Below are positions 5,799-6,777 of a stretch of DNA of 6,777 nucleotides, piece after piece (the first letter of the stretch is position 1; each line of letters begins with the position of its first letter). Below the pieces are notes generated by a model. The model was not told the origin of the DNA. It saw nothing but the letters and a program-made list of their open reading frames with translations, and made no database searches. The stretch covers positions 1 to 6,777 of the forward strand of contig CAJKZL010000162.1 in the NCBI GenBank assembly GCA_905204385.1, in the 5' to 3' direction. A program made the translations under genes and the position numbers. The stretch comes from an uncultured Odoribacter sp. (GTDB lineage: Bacteria > Bacteroidota > Bacteroidia > Bacteroidales > Marinifilaceae).

Positions 5799-6777
5799 TT
5801 ATTCTAATTCTATCGTTTTAGCTGTATCCGACATATGAGGCTCCGTTTTTTGAGGGCGGATCAGCGTAGGATTGTAAATACTTTCAACCTTATTTTTAAT
5901 CTCCATGGCTAAATCTCTTTGTCCTCCCTGCATAGCGTAGTCCAGCAACATTTGGATGACATTGAAGCTCATTCTTTCTTCCTGTCGGATGAAGGGTGTA
6001 TTGGCAAATTTCGGAGACAGAGAATGAATATACTTCAACATTTGATAATTGTCGGTCGCTAATTGGTCGAGCAAGTGGTTTGCCTTGTCCGTTGCTCCTA
6101 GGGCATAATACAAAGGAATATAGTCCAGCATGCTATTGTCGACTGCAATCTGGGACAGCGGCAATTCTTCCAAAGATTTGTCGAGAACGGCTATCGCCTG
6201 ATCTTCCTTGCCCTCTTCGTATAACTGACTGGCCAGGCGCAGGAAGGTATTCCGGTATTTCATCACTCCGATGGTATTGTCATGGAAGAAGTCCATGTTT
6301 ACTTTCGGATCTTTGATATTTCCCCATTCGAATTTGTTCATGATATTATCATACAAGATATCGGAATCGATCCTTCCGATATTGTATAATAAAGAGTCTC
6401 TGGTTTCAATCGGCACTAACCGGTAGGCGGCTCCTTCCAGTTGGAAATATTTTTCGAAGCCCATATAAGAATCCGTTCCCATTCCGATGCCGAAGTAAAT
6501 GGGACGATCCCAATTGCTGGTACTGATAATGTCGAGCACCATCAATTGCGATTTATTGAGCGAATTACCTTTCAGGGTGATGTCGAGTTCCTTGACAATC
6601 TCACCGGCATTTTCAGGTTTAACGGTTCCGTTAGCGATCACTTTGGCAGAATCTACCGGCATAAACAAGTTACGCGACGGTATATAATCCAAGGGTTCCG
6701 AATAACCTGTCAGTTTGGTTTGGGGCAGATCGCTGGCGACAAACTCCATGGCGTCCTTTAAGCGTGCTTTCTGGTAG
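5799..6777 (-). CDS. DUF2723 family protein (TMEM260-like), C-terminal part only
   Basis: The frame is open from the right window edge to TAA at 5801-5799, giving 325 residues; the N-terminal part lies outside. The segment near the edge (VASDLPQTKL, then DYIPSRNLFMPV) and SNWDRPIYFGIGMG match my recollection of the C-terminal region of Bacteroidota DUF2723 proteins, which are large (around 1000 residues) membrane proteins with a GT-C glycosyltransferase-like N-terminal half, related to human TMEM260. The visible part has no convincing membrane helix. From about residue 165 it is helical and TPR-like (YEEGKEDQAIAVLDKSLEELP, then LYYALGATDKANHLLDQLA), and it ends in a polar tail. It was probably a periplasmic domain. 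It precedes prfB by 70 nt on the same strand. The ATG at 6749 is internal, since the frame continues upstream (YQKARLKDA). The family call rests on the C-terminal region alone, so moderate certainty. Confidence 0.72.
   Translation of the reverse strand, partial: YQKARLKDAMEFVASDLPQTKLTGYSEPLDYIPSRNLFMPVDSAKVIANGTVKPENAGEIVKELDITLKGNSLNKSQLMVLDIISTSNWDRPIYFGIGMGTDSYMGFEKYFQLEGAAYRLVPIETRDSLLYNIGRIDSDILYDNIMNKFEWGNIKDPKVNMDFFHDNTIGVMKYRNTFLRLASQLYEEGKEDQAIAVLDKSLEELPLSQIAVDNSMLDYIPLYYALGATDKANHLLDQLATDNYQMLKYIHSLSPKFANTPFIRQEERMSFNVIQMLLDYAMQGGQRDLAMEIKNKVESIYNPTLIRPQKTEPHMSDTAKTIELE

Noticed and set aside
5996..6761. Two 106-codon plus-strand frames (5996-6316 and 6441-6761) opposite the DUF2723 gene
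   Set aside because: They are complementary to a continuous, family-like coding frame; their low-complexity predicted proteins show no motif and no plausible start signal.
1..6777. Mobile element, CRISPR array, tRNA/rRNA gene or defence system
   Set aside because: No transposase, integrase, spaced direct-repeat array, cloverleaf or terminal inverted repeat was found; coding density is filled by housekeeping genes.

Overview
The window looks like the chromosome of a Bacteroidota bacterium, most likely of the order Bacteroidales. Evidence: sigma-ABfr-type promoter elements (TAnnTTTG) in the divergent gal region, almost no Shine-Dalgarno sequences ahead of the genes, moderate GC with AT-rich spacers, a DUF2723-family protein, and galK, galM and release factor 2 sequences of Bacteroides/Parabacteroides/Odoribacter character. 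It is densely packed housekeeping DNA. I see no mobile element, CRISPR array, tRNA, rRNA or phage gene, and no gene-free stretch longer than 300 nt.

Left third (1-1887): galactose use. galK (galactokinase, cut by the left edge, minus strand) and galM (aldose 1-epimerase, plus strand) diverge from a 238-nt spacer. The spacer carries one TAnnTTTG promoter in each direction and a repeated 10-mer, 22 bp apart, which overlaps the galK -33 region and looks like an operator. GalM interconverts galactose anomers and GalK phosphorylates the alpha anomer (Leloir pathway).

Middle (2043-3597): pdxS and pdxT, the synthase and glutaminase subunits of the DXP-independent pyridoxal 5'-phosphate synthase. 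All key catalytic residues are present. The 115-nt gap between them holds a long stem-loop capped by a GAAA tetraloop. A strong hairpin plus T-tract ends the unit, where it converges with the minus-strand genes.

Right half (3659-6777, all minus strand, transcribed right to left): a DUF2723 protein (N-terminal part beyond the right edge), prfB (release factor 2) and a stand-alone heptose-7-phosphate kinase (rfaE1/hldA). Spacers of 70 and 19 nt suggest one transcription unit linking an envelope/glycosylation-type protein, a translation factor and an LPS-heptose enzyme.

The most noteworthy feature is prfB. It keeps the classical autoregulatory +1 frameshift site (AGGAGG, then CTT TGA C) at codons 21/22. 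It also has a second, abnormal break: about 17 nt are missing exactly where the catalytic GGQ loop should be encoded, which puts a TAA in frame and shifts the remaining third of the gene. As written, the gene cannot make a catalytically normal RF2. This is either a real lesion (pseudogene or hypomorph, perhaps with another copy elsewhere) or a local sequence/assembly error. I see no convincing new multi-gene system in the window.
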